Below are positions 33,336 through 45,487 of a DNA stretch of 64,000 nt, one piece after another. The notes below the pieces were generated by a model. The model was not told the DNA's origin. It did not search any database and saw nothing but the letters and a program-made list of their open reading frames with translations. The stretch is from Corbicula japonica. Its lineage: Eukaryota > Mollusca > Bivalvia > Venerida > Cyrenidae. Every line of letters begins with the position of its first letter. Position 1 is the stretch's first letter. A program made the position numbers and the translations under genes. The DNA is taken from assembly GCA_038501625.1 (NCBI GenBank), contig JAZAYU010000001.1:6279457-6343456 (forward strand), in the 5' to 3' direction.

Positions 33336-36300
33336 GTAAAACTATTAATCATGTTTTTCCTGTTTTGAATCAGGGGTTTTCCTAGCCGTTTTGGGAAAAG
33401 GACCATGGCCAGAATTGGGAAATTTTAGCGCGTGAAATGTTTTATTTTGGGAATTTTTATCGACAAAAATACAAGTTTTGGGAATTTTAAAATCATTATA
33501 TTATACATAGCACTAACAAAACTTGCACTTGAATGTCCCATTTGTTTTACTTTTGTTGTGTATATAAATGGCAATATCCGTCTAAAATGCAAATAGTTTG
33601 AAAAAACAAGTTTTTTTTTGTTTTTTTTGCTACTAGAACCATATGCCCAGAACACACAAACTATCATGTTTCAGTTCTTGTGATATATGATTTACATTGA
33701 CATGATGTTATGATTAAATAGTATATATATAATTTTTAATTTTACAATAGTGGACTACAAATCTGTAAAAATGTTTGCTGTTTTTCATCTCTTTTGTTCA
33801 TATAATATTTATTTAGTGACATTTTAGCGCATACAAAATAATTTGCGGAGATTTTGTATTTTAGTCAATTTAATAATCAAACATATTATCTCCCTTTTAG
33901 CTTTAGACAAAATATCGCAAAACACTTTAATATTTACCTTCGTATCACAAAATGATCCATTCTAAAATCTATTCATAATTACTGAACACAGTTAAGCAGA
34001 TACATCAATAAATTAAAGCATTATTTTAAAATTCAACTGAGGAATTTTCCGTAGAATGTACGGATTAGTCAGTACTGTAACGCGAATAAAGTAACAACTG
34101 TGAACTAATTGATTCAATCATTGCATTGGCAATCAACTTACCTAATCACTTATCGTCAAAAATTAATTAAGCGCCGACAAAGGGCTAAATATACACCTTT
34201 TTAATTGTCAGACACAATTTTGACAGTTTGTGTAATCACACTGTCGCATAATCTCGCGAGAATCAAAATATTTCACGATAAAGATTGTACCGATTGTTGT
34301 GAAATATAGGCGTGTCTAGAGTAGTGTAAATTTATCCAGGATTTTTACACCTGGTTGTGACGTCACATGCATAGTGCGAGATAAAGCAGTCAGTTGTTGT
34401 TTATAACGTAAAGCGAAAGTTAACACTGTTTCTTATGTTTTGAAAATTATCTGTGGATTCAATTGGGAAAAATGGAAGAAATTTCGGATTGGGAAAGGGT
34501 CCGTTTGCTTTGGGAAAGGGTCCGTTTTCCGGACCCTCAGAAAGGCTAGGAAAACCCCTGTCTGAATTAACCATATACCTGCTGATATGCCTTTCTATAC
34601 AATCAGGAAGTTCCTTTGATTGTTGATGGGATTTTGCAAAACTATGTTCACTGAATAGAAAACAGTTTAGAGGCTGATTGCATGGATGCACAGACTAATA
34701 TTGGTCAGCTGGTCACCATGTGCTGTGCTTATTAGTGGGCTCTCATACACTTTGGCATTCTTTTAATTTATTAGTAAATGATAATATTACAATTAAATGA
34801 AACCCCATTCAAGTCAATCGGCAAATTACAGAAATAATTTGTTTACATAAGGAAAATGCAACACAATTTTACACATGCGAATGAATGTCTATTTTTACTT
34901 GTGCATTCATGTCGGCAACATGAGGCTGGTTGCAAACAAACATGCATTTCGTCATAACTGAACATGTAGGTTTGTAGTAATTTACCACACACTAGTAGTT
35001 GTTCATTTTATAAATGGTGGGAAATAGCTGAACAGCTTGCCAAATAGAAATGCAGACTTCCTGAAAGTTGAAAAAAGTGTCAGACATTTGGTCAGACCGA
35101 AACAAATTCTGTCAGACCGAAACTAGTTAAAAAGAAATAAGCAAATATTAGTAGTTCAAATTTTTGTCTGACATTTGGTCTTATAACATAAGAAATCACA
35201 TCAGACCAGCCCAAATATTACTGGACAGGTCTGTTGGTCTGGCAACTTTCGGGACGTCTGGAAATGTGCCAACTCCTCAGGATCAAGACTGTTAGCTTGG
35301 TCAGAAAAAACTTAATGAATCAAAAAAGCTAAAAAGCAAATAAATGTTCCAACTAGTCTGGATCTACACTGTTCACTTAAAGGTCAGAAATAACCTAATG
35401 AATCAAAAAGCAAACAAACCGTTTTTGTGACAAAGTAGCCATTCGGGGTGCATCACTTGGTCTCTTGCTTGAAACTTAATGTATATGGAGCACTGAACTA
35501 AAATGTCATCCTTACAGGTACTCCTACTCCACAGAAGAAGTCCTCCAACAGGAATGTGAAACCAAGTAAACAAGCCATTGATGTTAATGACACACCAAAA
35601 AACATCAATAAAAACAAACTGAAGGAATTCAGACAACAACATTCTAAGCAGTACAGTTGTGATTTCCATGATACCGGTACTTACAATGTTGCTAAGAGTT
35701 CCAGTCAAAGCGGGAAACAAGTGCAGTCCTATAACAGGATAAGTAGGAAGGGACCTGTGCAGAAAACTTCGCAACTCACAGAAGAACCTCCCATCACACA
35801 GTCTGACATATTTGAAGATCGGTCAGTACCAATTCTGTACATTTTTTTAAAACTTTTTTGTACATTTTTCTTCCAATTAGAAATTAGAATTTTTATCAAC
35901 TAAATCAGTAGCTTTCCAATTTGTCTACAAACTTACCCTTCAAGTGAAATCACCATTTTACGCTGCCAGAAAAATTTGGGGGAGGGGGTGAGCATTTAGT
36001 ATCTGCTTTGGCTGCTCGTTCCTTTGTCACATTTTAATCAGGGCTATTTCTAATCAACCACTGGCTTGAATTTAATAAAATTTTATGGAAAGCTTTACCA
36101 AAAAAAAAAGAAATGTGCATATTGTCAGCACACCCGTTTACGAGGTTTTTGTTTCACAGATATTGCCCTTCTTAAGTTTTGTGAAGCTTTACTAATATCA
36201 GCTTATTCCTGCTGTTTTGTAACATTGGTCAAATTCATGCAGCTTACAGTAGCACCTTTCATTTCTGAACTATTTATCAGCAAAATTTGCTAGTGTTCAG

Positions 36301-39300
36301 TTATTTATAGGCTGTCAGGTATTAAACAGTAGTACTATTAATATTAACCACATCTTAGACATTGAAAATATTCCACCCTGTACTGTGAATGTGCAGGAAA
36401 CTGCAAAAAACTTACTTTTGGCCTAATAATATACAAATTATTTTAATTGCAAACTTTATGCAGCAGATCTACATTTTCTTACAGTGAAGAGGGCAACATT
36501 GTGGCTATACCCATTAAAGAATATGAGGGCTTTAATAGTAGCGTGGACTCTGAAGATGATGCTGTGCTGCTCAGGCGGTCTGAAGTAGATGTGAATAACA
36601 ACATGGAGAAAACTGATGAATCAGATGATGCAGAGATAACTGATGGAACAAGAGAAGTGACTGATTTAGTCAGTGCAAAGAATGAAGAAGCAGAATTGGA
36701 AATAAGTATAGGGGGAGTGTTCTCCAGTATTCAAAGTAGGTCTGACCATAATATTGAAAGTGGAAATAACAATATTACAGACATTGGTGATAGGAACATT
36801 GATGACTTTGGTAGTCCAACAAATAAGGACTCGGAAGTGATAGAAGTGTTCAAATCCCCACTTGTTGAGTGTCTCAATTCTTCAAATAAACTACAGAAAC
36901 GAGGAAGGCACTACGCACCAGCTAAACTGACAACCCCAGATTTATTAACGAACTTAAAGAAAACAGTAACACCTAATGTCAGTGGAATCTGTAAACAGGA
37001 TAATTACACAACACCACAGATGGATGAAATATTGCAGAAACTGACAATATATGAAGTGAAGAAGGCCCCACATAAGAGACGTCACAGCTGTGAGGGTGTA
37101 GATCATTTAGAAAAGATCAAACTTGTTGCCAGCGGTAGAAGAGTAAGAAGATCACTCAGAACCCAAAGACCTAATTTGAAAGAAAATTATGAAAATGAGG
37201 AAAGTGATAAGAAACATGAAGATGACATCGCAGCTGTGTCAGATATAGAGAAAGCTACTAATAAGACTGATAAAGAAATAAATACCGAAAAAGAAAGAAT
37301 TCAGGAAGAGAAGGGAAACATAAACTCAGATCTAAATAACAATGACATTGATGACAAGACATTTGAAGTGAATAACGATGGTGAACTTGCAACTGTATTT
37401 GGAACAGAGAAAGCTACTGACAAGAATTATGAAGAAATAATTACCAAAAAAGTAAGAAAGCAGAGAAAGAAGAAAGGAAACCAGAAAATGAGTGATCTTA
37501 ATAACAATGACTTTTATGAAACTAGCTTTAATTCAGATCTCATTGATAAACCATTAGCAGATGGAAAGACTATTAAAACTGATTTCAAAGACAATACCAT
37601 ACAGGAATACAATGTTGACAACAGCATTCCTGTGAATCCCTCAGGCGATGCAAGTCAAAATATTATGGATATAGATAGTAAAACAAATGAAGAAGCTGAT
37701 GGAAGCACAGAAGTAGATGGGCTGCACAGAAATGTTGGGAGAAGGATGACTAAAAGAAGACATGAAATGACCTTATCTGGAGAAGATGTGGAGAAAATAC
37801 AGACAGATTCAGTAAAGAAAAGAAAGGCTGTAGGAAAATTCAAAGTTGGAGATATGGGAAATGTAGACATTTCAAATTCACAGAAATCACATGATTCGTC
37901 CATTGAACTTGGGTCTTCTCCACCTTCATCAATATCATCACTGAAGTCTTTGACTCCAATTGGAAATTTGAAGGTATAAATATACTGAAATAATATCTGC
38001 TGTACCAAACTGATTTATGTATGAGCGAAAGGTGTTTAATGACTCTTGGGATGAATCAAAATTATACTTTTGACTTGTGTAAATATTGAGTTGCGCTCAA
38101 CCCGGGGCTAGACAGCGTGGGCAGTAATATGCATATCCATTACTGCCTATAACAGGCTCAATTAAACAGAGCCTGCAATATTTTCATTATTGTCGTGTTC
38201 GATGGCTTTCAAAGTTCTCTTTTCATTTATTCTGATTTACATGCATATGGCTAAATAAGCAAAATCCTTTTGGTTGTTTATTGTAATGACATTTATGCCT
38301 ATGTTTACAATAACATAACATTAAGCTACAACTTTTCTTTGAGGTTTCTGGGGTGCAGTACCAAGTTACCTATTTTATTTTTGTGTGAAAATTGACTGCC
38401 AACCTAAGGCAACTGGCACAGTTTGTAATGACAGGCTTAAATTTGATTTTATCGCACACACAACTGATCTTGCTAAAATAAAAAGGCAATTAACTGGTGT
38501 AAATTTATTTTTTTTTTAAATTAGGAATCCTCCATTTCTTTGGTGGGATGTCATCGGTCTCATTTTCCTTCAAAGTAGGAGGGGGTTTAATAAAAGTAGA
38601 AGCCTTAGGGTGATTCTGGAATCAAAACAAACAAAATAGCAGCTGTTACACTAAAATAGCCAGGTCATAAGGTCATTATTGCTGGGGGAAATCCCCGCCT
38701 ACTACCTCATATTGAGATAACTGGTCTGTGCCATTTCTTAAGCAGCTATCAGGTAAAAATTTTTTTACAGAGTAATGATCTAGCAGACAGCTTTTTTGTG
38801 TCGCCCTTTCGAAGACAAGGTGATACATAGGGATCGTTTTGTCTGTCCATCCATTTGTTCGTCTGTTCATCCATCAGTCAAAACACACAGCTAGGCACTT
38901 GCTGGGTACCAAGATACCCAATAAGTGCTTAATCAACACACATTCCCATTCATTCTGTTATTGCTTATTGAGTACTGTTATTGCTTGTTGAGTAGTTTTA
39001 AACAAAAGAAATACCCAAACAAATGTCCATACATGTATGTGAGAACGTCCGTCCGTCACGAAAACTTCACGTTGGCTATAACTTCGACATTTCATAATAT
39101 TTGTTCATTAAACTTTAAAATTATATTGCTTATGACAACATGGTAGTGATGATGCCAAATTCTTAAGGTCAAGGTCACATTTGATTGAGTTTTGCCCCTT
39201 TCTGTTCTTGCTTTTTTGTTCCAACAAAGCACCAGAGGGTGACACAAGTGTTCAACTGAACACCCATCTAGTATGAGTTTTAATTTGTTTGCCATTTTCA

Positions 39301-42300
39301 CGAAGGGAACAATATAACTTTGATTCATGAAATACCCCAATTGTGCAGTATAATTGTTACCTTCTTTTTGCAGAGTACTAGCAGGTTGGAAACAACTAAC
39401 CCTGTTTTGAAGAAAGCGCTAAGAAGCCTGCGTAGTGCCACAGTAGGGACACCAGCTTGGTCAGGCAGTGATGGTCATACATTATCACCATGTTTGTTAT
39501 CACCAGCCCTGTCTGGAATTAGTGCTGTAAGTGAAAGTAACATGGAAGGTTTTAGATTTTAATGTGTTTTATCCCTTTCCTCCATGCCTTTTATTGCATG
39601 AGCAAACAGTGTAGATGCAGATCAGCTGGCACATTCATACTGTCTGATCAGGATCTGCACTGTTCGCTTTTTGGTCTGAATTAACTCATTAATCAAAACG
39701 CAATCTGAATAGATGGCACAGATGTGCTGGCTGACCTAGATCTACATTTGTCCATCCCATATAGGTTTATTACATGGAGAAAAGGGTTAAACTCCTGCTC
39801 ATTTGTGAGAGTTCTTTAACGTGTAGTTAAATTACTGTTAATTAAAGAAGTTGAGCTTCACCAGGAGAATAAGTCTCTTCAGTGATACCTTTAGCATTTT
39901 ACAGTTTTTGCAATTTTGAGTAAGAACACATGTTTTTAATTCATTTTCAATTAAAAACAAAAAAATTGTTACAGTTTTTGACTACATTTTCTAATTTATT
40001 CTTTTAAATGAGTTATAACAATGTATCTATGATTTTTGACCTGCATTCAAGGAATGACTTCAGCTTCCCTCACATTTAGCATGGGGTGGCTCATTTAATT
40101 TTCAGTTAAAAATTTCTCATTAAAAGGTTGTACAAACTATTAGTTAGAAAATATAAATATGTTTTTCTGATTGCAGTTTTCCAGTGGGTCGGATCCATCA
40201 ATTCAGGAGTCATATTCATCAAGTCAGTCCTCCAGTTATGCAGATGATGAGAACCTAATGAATGAAAACAAAATGGAGCTGCCTGCAATAAATCAAGTAA
40301 ATCAAAAATGACATTTTAGGCTTTATAAAACATTTTCCAACACATAAAAAAGCAATTTAGAAAAAAACCCTGCTGAAACGATGTATTCATAGTGTAATGA
40401 CTTGTTCTGGATTTTGATTGAATGATGAGCAGTTGATTCAAAATCAGTGAAGGGTTTATTTTAAGTTTTGTCTTGGAAGTACCTAGACTAGGACGGTACT
40501 AGCAACAGAACAGATTTGTTTTGATTTTTTATTGGCTGTAAAGGTTGTTCATTAAATCTTTCCTTTATGGCTAAGCCTATCAATCCATGGGCAAACAGTG
40601 TAAAACAAGATCAGCTGGCTCACCCATGCTGTCTGATCATGACCAATACTGTAACTGTGCTCACTTTTAGTTTCATTAGGTCATTTCTGACAAAGAAGTT
40701 TAGATTGTAGATCCTGATCAACACTAGTCGCCCATGTGATAAAAAAGCTTATCAGTGAAGTGAAGGGTTAATAAAAACTGCTTATAAATACAGTAGACTC
40801 CACGCAATCGGGTATCGGCTATAAGAATATTTCCTATATAAGCAATGTAAATTTTATCGGCAATTAGGATATCGGATATAAGAATATATCGCCCAATCGA
40901 ATATAAAATTTGCAAATTTTCTTGCCAAAACCGATTGAAATTGAATATTTACATCGCCTGTTTACAGGAAATGACACCGGATGTACTGTTTATCGTCCGA
41001 ATCAAAGCTTATGACACCTTAATTATTTGTCTATTGTCCGCTGATAAATCCAATTAAATTTTCTCAACAGCGAACAAGAACAGTGAAGCCTCCGGGCAAA
41101 CAAACTGTAACCAGGTCCTGTCACCTCTTGTAAACAGCTTATTCAATCAGTCGTTAAAAAAACTGTTACAAATACACAGCAACCTAGCCGTTAGCGAGAC
41201 GTTATTGGTACATGTACTTACAATAATCCACGTTCATATTCCATTGTCTCTTTTTAATTATCACATAATCCGCACAATTCGAAAAAAAACAGACAGTAAT
41301 TTTCTCAAACATGTTTTTAAAACACTCATAGATTTATGTACATTTCTTTGATCCGCCTTCCCTCTTAACTTCATAAGGAAACTGAATTTGATTGACAGTT
41401 AGTATGGAGGTAAACATTGATACCAACCGTCAATGAAATGCAACTTCAAAGGAAATTGTCGGCTCGTATCAAGACTGTGTTGTTTGATCGGCTCTGCTTT
41501 GTAATCGTTTGATCTACAAGAAGTGTGTACGTGACATTTGTCATTTTTAGCTGGGTTAAATTGGTTGATGATGCAATAATACTGAAATATGATACTTGAG
41601 ATAAAATTGGGATGTACTTTATTATGGAATATGTTCGCATCGGTTAGTGTTTTAATACTTATTTTACATTCACGTTGTAAATGATGCGGTGTCATAATAT
41701 AATTTGAAACTTCGATTTTGTAGCAGTACATGACAGAAGGGTCTATTAATCAATTAATAAACATATAAATAATGCATAAATATCACGAGTATTGTCCAGA
41801 ACACGATCTACCTGACCTCCCTTGTCAACAAATATTTGCAGATTTAATGATGAATACGCTTAGCGGGGAATCGAATACTCCGGGCAATAGAATATTTTTA
41901 GCTGACAATTTGTGTATTCGATTTCCCGGAGTCTACTGTACTGAACTTTATTTTGATTTATTTTTGCAGGATGCAGGGCAACAAGGTTTGTGTGAGATGT
42001 TTAAAGACGTAACACCACCCGAGTGTAAAACTAAAGGACTTTACAAAACCACAAGGTACCGAATACTTTCCTTTAACCGGTTCTTCAGTATATACATGCA
42101 GGGCTTTTCATCAGAAAATTGGGAAGAGGCCCTGGCCTTTCCAATTGGGAAATTTATGCGCAATAATTGTTTATTTTGGGAAAACAAAATTAATTGAAAG
42201 ATGGGTTCTACTTTTATGAAATGGGTATTTTTAACTTAAATCTAATTTATTATGCACTTTATTTTCCAGACTCAATTTTCAAACACTCCTCCCAGGAGTT

Positions 42301-45300
42301 TTAACCATTTTTGGACATCTTACCTAGCATTTTTGGAAGAGTTTCTGCCACAATTGGGAAAAAATACTATATTTTTGGATTGGGAAGAGGCCTTTTATAG
42401 GCCTCTGTTATGTAAGGATGAAAAGCCCTGACATGTGCATGTTTATGCATGTGAGACCAGTGCAGATCCAGATCAGCTGACACATCTGTGCCATCTGATC
42501 TGGATCTACACTGGTGGTTTTTTGGTCATAAATAACCTTAAGAATCCAAAAGCGAACAGTTAAGATCCTGATCAGATGGCATTTAATTTATAATTAAAAA
42601 GCCTCTGGCATTGTTTGAACAACTTTGGACTACCAAAGAATAGTAGACATCGTAATTTCTGATCAGAAGATTTTTTATGTCCCTTTATGTGTGTGGTGTG
42701 TGAACAGTTTTTGTAGAAGAGATCTCCAAAAGTCTTATGAAGACTACATTGACTCAAACATTTTAAGGTTTACATAATTATTGAGGTTTGGATACTACAA
42801 AGGTCTAAAATTATGTTTGTCAGGAAAAAAATATAAACGGTGCCAGTGAAATTTTAGGGAAGAAAATATACAGAGTATTGGCAGTTAACAATTTTGCATG
42901 CTCTGTACAGGCTTAATAATGCTCAGATATGCTAAATGACACTTGATGGAGGAATTTCATGAAATCTTCAAAGTTGCCAAAAATTTTCTGACATTTTTAA
43001 ATCACATTGAAATGATATTTTGTCCAAAGGCATTGCCATTTAGTAATTTTATTCCCAGGCAAAAAATAACTTTAGAGGGTATGTGGGAGTCATCATCCTG
43101 TTGGTCAGTTGGTTGGTCTGTTAACGGTTGGTTGTCCATTACAAAAACTTTGTGGTGTAAACTGCTTTCGAAATCTACAGTTTTCAAGATGTTCCGACTT
43201 AAAACATTTTTGTCATGAAGTGTACACTGCATGACATATTTGTTCTTGTGGATAAGTCCATTATATTTTTTAGGAGAGCAAGATTTTTCAAAAGTCTGTG
43301 ACTCAAAAGTACTTCTACAGTTTTCAAAATACTGACTAGAAACTTTAAACTAATGCTTGGCATAAAGAGTAGAAGTGCATGAGGCCATCCTTTAAAAATT
43401 GTTTGTTTGCGGTTGCAAGACCGACCCAGTGAAATAACCCCCGACCCAAAATATTTTTTGACCATCTTGAGAAAAAATTTTTTTGGTCTATCTTTCCATT
43501 AAAAATTAAGCATTTTACTTAACACTAACCAACGCAAACTTATTCCATATTTTACAATTACATCCCAATTTTATCTCAAGTATCATAGTTCAGAATTATT
43601 GCATCATCAACCATATTCACCCAGCTAAAAATGTCAAATGTGACGTACACACTTTCTTGTAGATCAAACAATTTCATATCGAAGCCGATTAAACAACACA
43701 GTCTGGTTATGAGCCGACAATTTCTTTGAAGTTCAGTTTGACTGACAGAAAGTATCGATGTTTACCCTCATACTGCTTGTCAATCAACAGGAAGCAAAAT
43801 GAACTAAGGCGGAGTTTAAAACAAGTTTGTGAAATTACTTTTGATTGTTTTTGATTATGTGATATTCAAAGAGAAATAGAATTTAAATGTGGATTATTTT
43901 AACTACAAACATTGCCGTTTCGATACAGGATACAACGCCGGGTAATTTGTAACAGATTATTTAATGCCTGATCGAATTAGCTAATTAAAAGTGTTGACAA
44001 GTTACAGTTTGTACCGAGGCTTGTTCATCGCTTTTGAGTACAGAACAGAACAAAACATTTTCACTCGGGTACATAAAATACAACATGGGTGTTAAACGAA
44101 TTGAAATATCTGCAAATGCCCATTTGTATAAGACGAAACACAGATTTTTGACTACCTTTTTGGGGGGTCTAGGTTGATCGCGTAAAATGCAAATTTGCAA
44201 ATGCAAGGCAGTTAGGAAATCTGAAATCCTGAAAATTCATTAAAGGGAAAATAAAGAAAATCAACCATTTGTAGACACACAAAAACCTGAATTTCAGACA
44301 TACGCCTGCCTGAAAAATTTCACCCAAGCAAATGTACTGTATTCTGCAAATATTCTGTCACCAAAAAGTCATAAATCAACAGTAAAATGTCCGCTTTTTA
44401 ACGCTGTTCTCCAATTATATACGGTATTCATTTTCAGTAATATAAACACGTGGGTTATTATAATTATTATTATTATTATTAAAAATGAACATACCCGTTT
44501 GAAACTTGCATCCTTAAAATACTTCTAAACCACAATGCTGTCGAACGGCTACAAATGTCTGGAATAGTTCGTCCATCTACTGTGTTGTAGGCATAAAAAA
44601 TGCGGTGACAAAATGGTCTCCGCTTCTGTTAAAGTTTCCGTGGCTCTTAACTTAGAATAATCCTGCCAGTAACACTTGAAAGAGTAGGCAGTATCCAGAC
44701 ATAGATAATTAGGATTGTTTAAGTTCACGCTCATAATGTGGGCATGGCCGTAACGTGGCTTTTACACGTGTGATTATGCTTCCCGTTTCGCTGAATCATT
44801 GAATTCAAAATGGCGCAACCATGTTAGATACTTTCTCGGTGACTTTAAATGTGATAAAGGACATTACATCAACAACACTTATAAAAAATGCCAAATTACT
44901 TAATTACATACATTTCAGTCATGGTTTGATGTGTTCTAAGGCTTTGATCTGTGTATAAAAATAATATCCAAAAAAAAAAAAAATTCCGACCTACCGACCC
45001 ACGTCCAAAAAGTTGGGTCGTGCAACCGCAATCAAACAATTTTTTAAGGATGGCCAGACTTTTCAGAGGATTACTCTGAATCAAAAGCTGTTTCCACAGA
45101 TAAACCCCTTCCTTCCTTTATAATAATTATAAGCATTTTATCACATAACTGACAGTGTAGGTCCTGATCAGACTGCACCGATGAGCTGACTGATTAGGAT
45201 GTACACTGTTTGCGTTTTAGTTCATTACGTTACTTCTGACCAAAAAGCCAACAGTGCAGATCCGATCACAGATGTGCCTGCTGATCTTGATCTACACTTG

Positions 45301-45472
45301 TTGCACATGCGATGAAATGCTTACGGAGTAAAGGGTTAAGGGTTAAACACTAGAAAACGTGGAAAAAAATCAACAAAAACAATAACGCTCCTTTCTTTTC
45401 AGGATGTTGCCAAGTACTGCAGAAGGAAATAGTCAGACATTCTTCCACGAGGACAATGATGAGATATTTTAG
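33140..45472 (+). CDS. Unrecognised 805-residue nuclear-type protein with HMG-box-like N-terminus
   Basis: Seven coding exons (33140-33335, 35518-35821, 36485-37973, 39374-39526, 40177-40296, 41970-42055, 45403-45472) join with consistent phases and give 805 codons plus stop. Residues about 18-54 resemble the first two helices of an HMG box: FKRFVAVEKPKLK, YPFLSADQINHKLK, then KDKW. No third helix is evident. The rest is charged and low in hydrophobics, with a basic SGRRVRRSLRTQRP patch followed at once by LKEN (a KEN motif), about 15 S/T-P dipeptides, and an acidic end (HEDNDEIF). These are features of cell-cycle-regulated nuclear proteins, but the family is not recognised. The ATG is the first codon after an acceptor at 33137-33138, so a 5' untranslated exon must lie upstream, perhaps near 29.4 kb. 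Confidence 0.8.
33371..34560. mobile_element. 1.19-kb TIR element in the first intron after the HMG-like start exon
   Basis: Perfect 17-bp ends CAGGGGTTTTCCTAGCC / GGCTAGGAAAACCCCTG, with TTTGGGAAA-type subterminal sequence at both ends. Flanks TTTGAAT / TCTGAAT resemble an imperfect target duplication. No transposase frame. It begins only 35 bp after the donor of the exon at 33140-33335. Probably a non-autonomous hAT-like element. Confidence 0.82.
35279..35420. repeat. R2 fragment, degenerate
   Basis: Two partial right-hand arms (TTGGTCAGAAAAAACTTAATG and GGTCAGAAATAACCTAATG) with GTCTGGATCTACACTG between. Confidence 0.6.
35518..35821 (+). CDS. HMG-box-like gene, coding exon 2
   Basis: Acceptor CCTTACAG, phase 1 in, phase 2 out at GTCAGT. 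It encodes a Lys/Ser/Gln-rich segment beginning STPTPQKKSS and ending SDIFED, with no recognised domain. A 123-codon antisense frame across it is a shadow. Confidence 0.78.
36485..37973 (+). CDS. HMG-box-like gene, coding exon 3 (large)
   Basis: Acceptor TTTTCTTACAG, phase 2 in, phase 0 out at GTATAA. It encodes about 496 residues rich in Asp, Asn, Glu and Lys. Visible parts are CDK-type sites (FKSPLVE, LTTPDLL, TVTPNVS), the GRRVRRSLRTQRP patch with LKEN, and an imperfect 53-residue tandem repeat starting at 37230 and 37389 (IEKATNK...SDLNNND against TEKATDK...SDLNNND). Confidence 0.88.
38795..39275 (+). repeat. Single-unit GTCCGTCC-type element
   Basis: TGTCGCCCTTTCGAAGACAA, CATAGGGATC, TGTCTGTCC, one AAGGTCAAGGTCACA and a closing ACACCCATCTAG. 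It lies in the intron before exon 4 of the HMG-like gene. Confidence 0.7.
39374..39526 (+). CDS. HMG-box-like gene, coding exon 4
   Basis: Acceptor TTCTTTTTGCAG, donor GTAAGT, 51 codons, phase 0 at both ends. The peptide begins STSRLETTNPVLKK and includes GTPAWSG and SPCLLSPALSG. Confidence 0.78.
39571..39790. repeat. R2 palindromic repeat
   Basis: ATCCCTTTCCTCCATG to GGAGAAAAGGGTTAA, starting only 45 bp after the donor at 39527. Confidence 0.85.
40177..40296 (+). CDS. HMG-box-like gene, coding exon 5
   Basis: Acceptor TTCTGATTGCAG, donor GTAAAT, 40 codons, phase 0 at both ends. It is serine-rich (SSGSDPS, SYSSSQSSS) with an acidic end. Confidence 0.75.
40556..40771. repeat. R2 palindromic repeat, diverged
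   Basis: GCAAACAGTGTAAAACAAGA and GTAGATCCTGATCAAC arms, ending GTGAAGGGTTAA. Confidence 0.7.
40789..41940. mobile_element. 1.15-kb TA-flanked TIR element (pogo/Tigger-like, non-autonomous)
   Basis: TACAGTAGACTCC at the left and GGAGTCTACTGTA at the right; the outer TA is the expected Tc1/mariner-class target duplication. Subterminal TATCGG(C/A)TATAAGAATAT repeats lie near the left end. No transposase frame was seen. Its middle (about 41130-41660) is homologous, inverted, to about 43490-43990. Confidence 0.8.
41970..42055 (+). CDS. HMG-box-like gene, coding exon 6
   Basis: Acceptor TTTATTTTTGCAG, phase 0 in, phase 2 out at GTACCG. The peptide DAGQQGLCEMFKDVTPPECK has two Cys and a TP site. 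The exon is tightly flanked by two transposons (ends at 41940 and 42099). Confidence 0.7.
42099..42430. mobile_element. 332-bp TIR element with 5-bp target duplication
   Basis: Ends CAGGGCTTTTCATC / GATGAAAAGCCCTG, flanked by ACATG on both sides. Subterminal TTGGGAAGAGGCC at both ends. It lies 43 bp after the exon 6 donor. Confidence 0.85.
42431..42582. repeat. R2 palindromic repeat, partial
   Basis: GACCAGTGCAGATCCAGATC, ATCTGGATCTACACTGG and GATCCTGATCAGATGGC arms. Confidence 0.75.
43381..45057. mobile_element. 1.68-kb TIR element
   Basis: Left end GGCCATCCTTTAAAAATTG followed by TTTGCGGTTGCAAGACC; right end GGTCGTGCAACCGCAATC then CAATTTTTTAAGGATGGCC. Inverted repeats are about 40 bp with a few mismatches, plus GACCGACCCA-type subterminal motifs. 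No transposase seen; class unknown. Confidence 0.8.
44459..44480. repeat. ATT microsatellite
   Basis: Run of about seven ATT units within the element above. Confidence 0.9.
45102..45339. repeat. R2 palindromic repeat
   Basis: Full length with moderate divergence, ending GGAGTAAAGGGTTAA, 60 bp before the terminal HMG-like exon. Confidence 0.83.
45403..45472 (+). CDS. HMG-box-like gene, terminal exon
   Basis: Acceptor CTCCTTTCTTTTCAG joins in phase 2 and encodes MLPSTAEGNSQTFF and HEDNDEIF before TAG at 45470. With all seven exons the total coding length, 2,418 nt, is divisible by three. Confidence 0.72.
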
Positions 45473-45487
45473 TGAAATCATGTCTAT

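Noticed and set aside
35403..35774. 123-codon antisense frame over coding exon 2 of the HMG-like gene
   Set aside because: The plus-strand exon has matching phases at both ends; the antisense frame has none.
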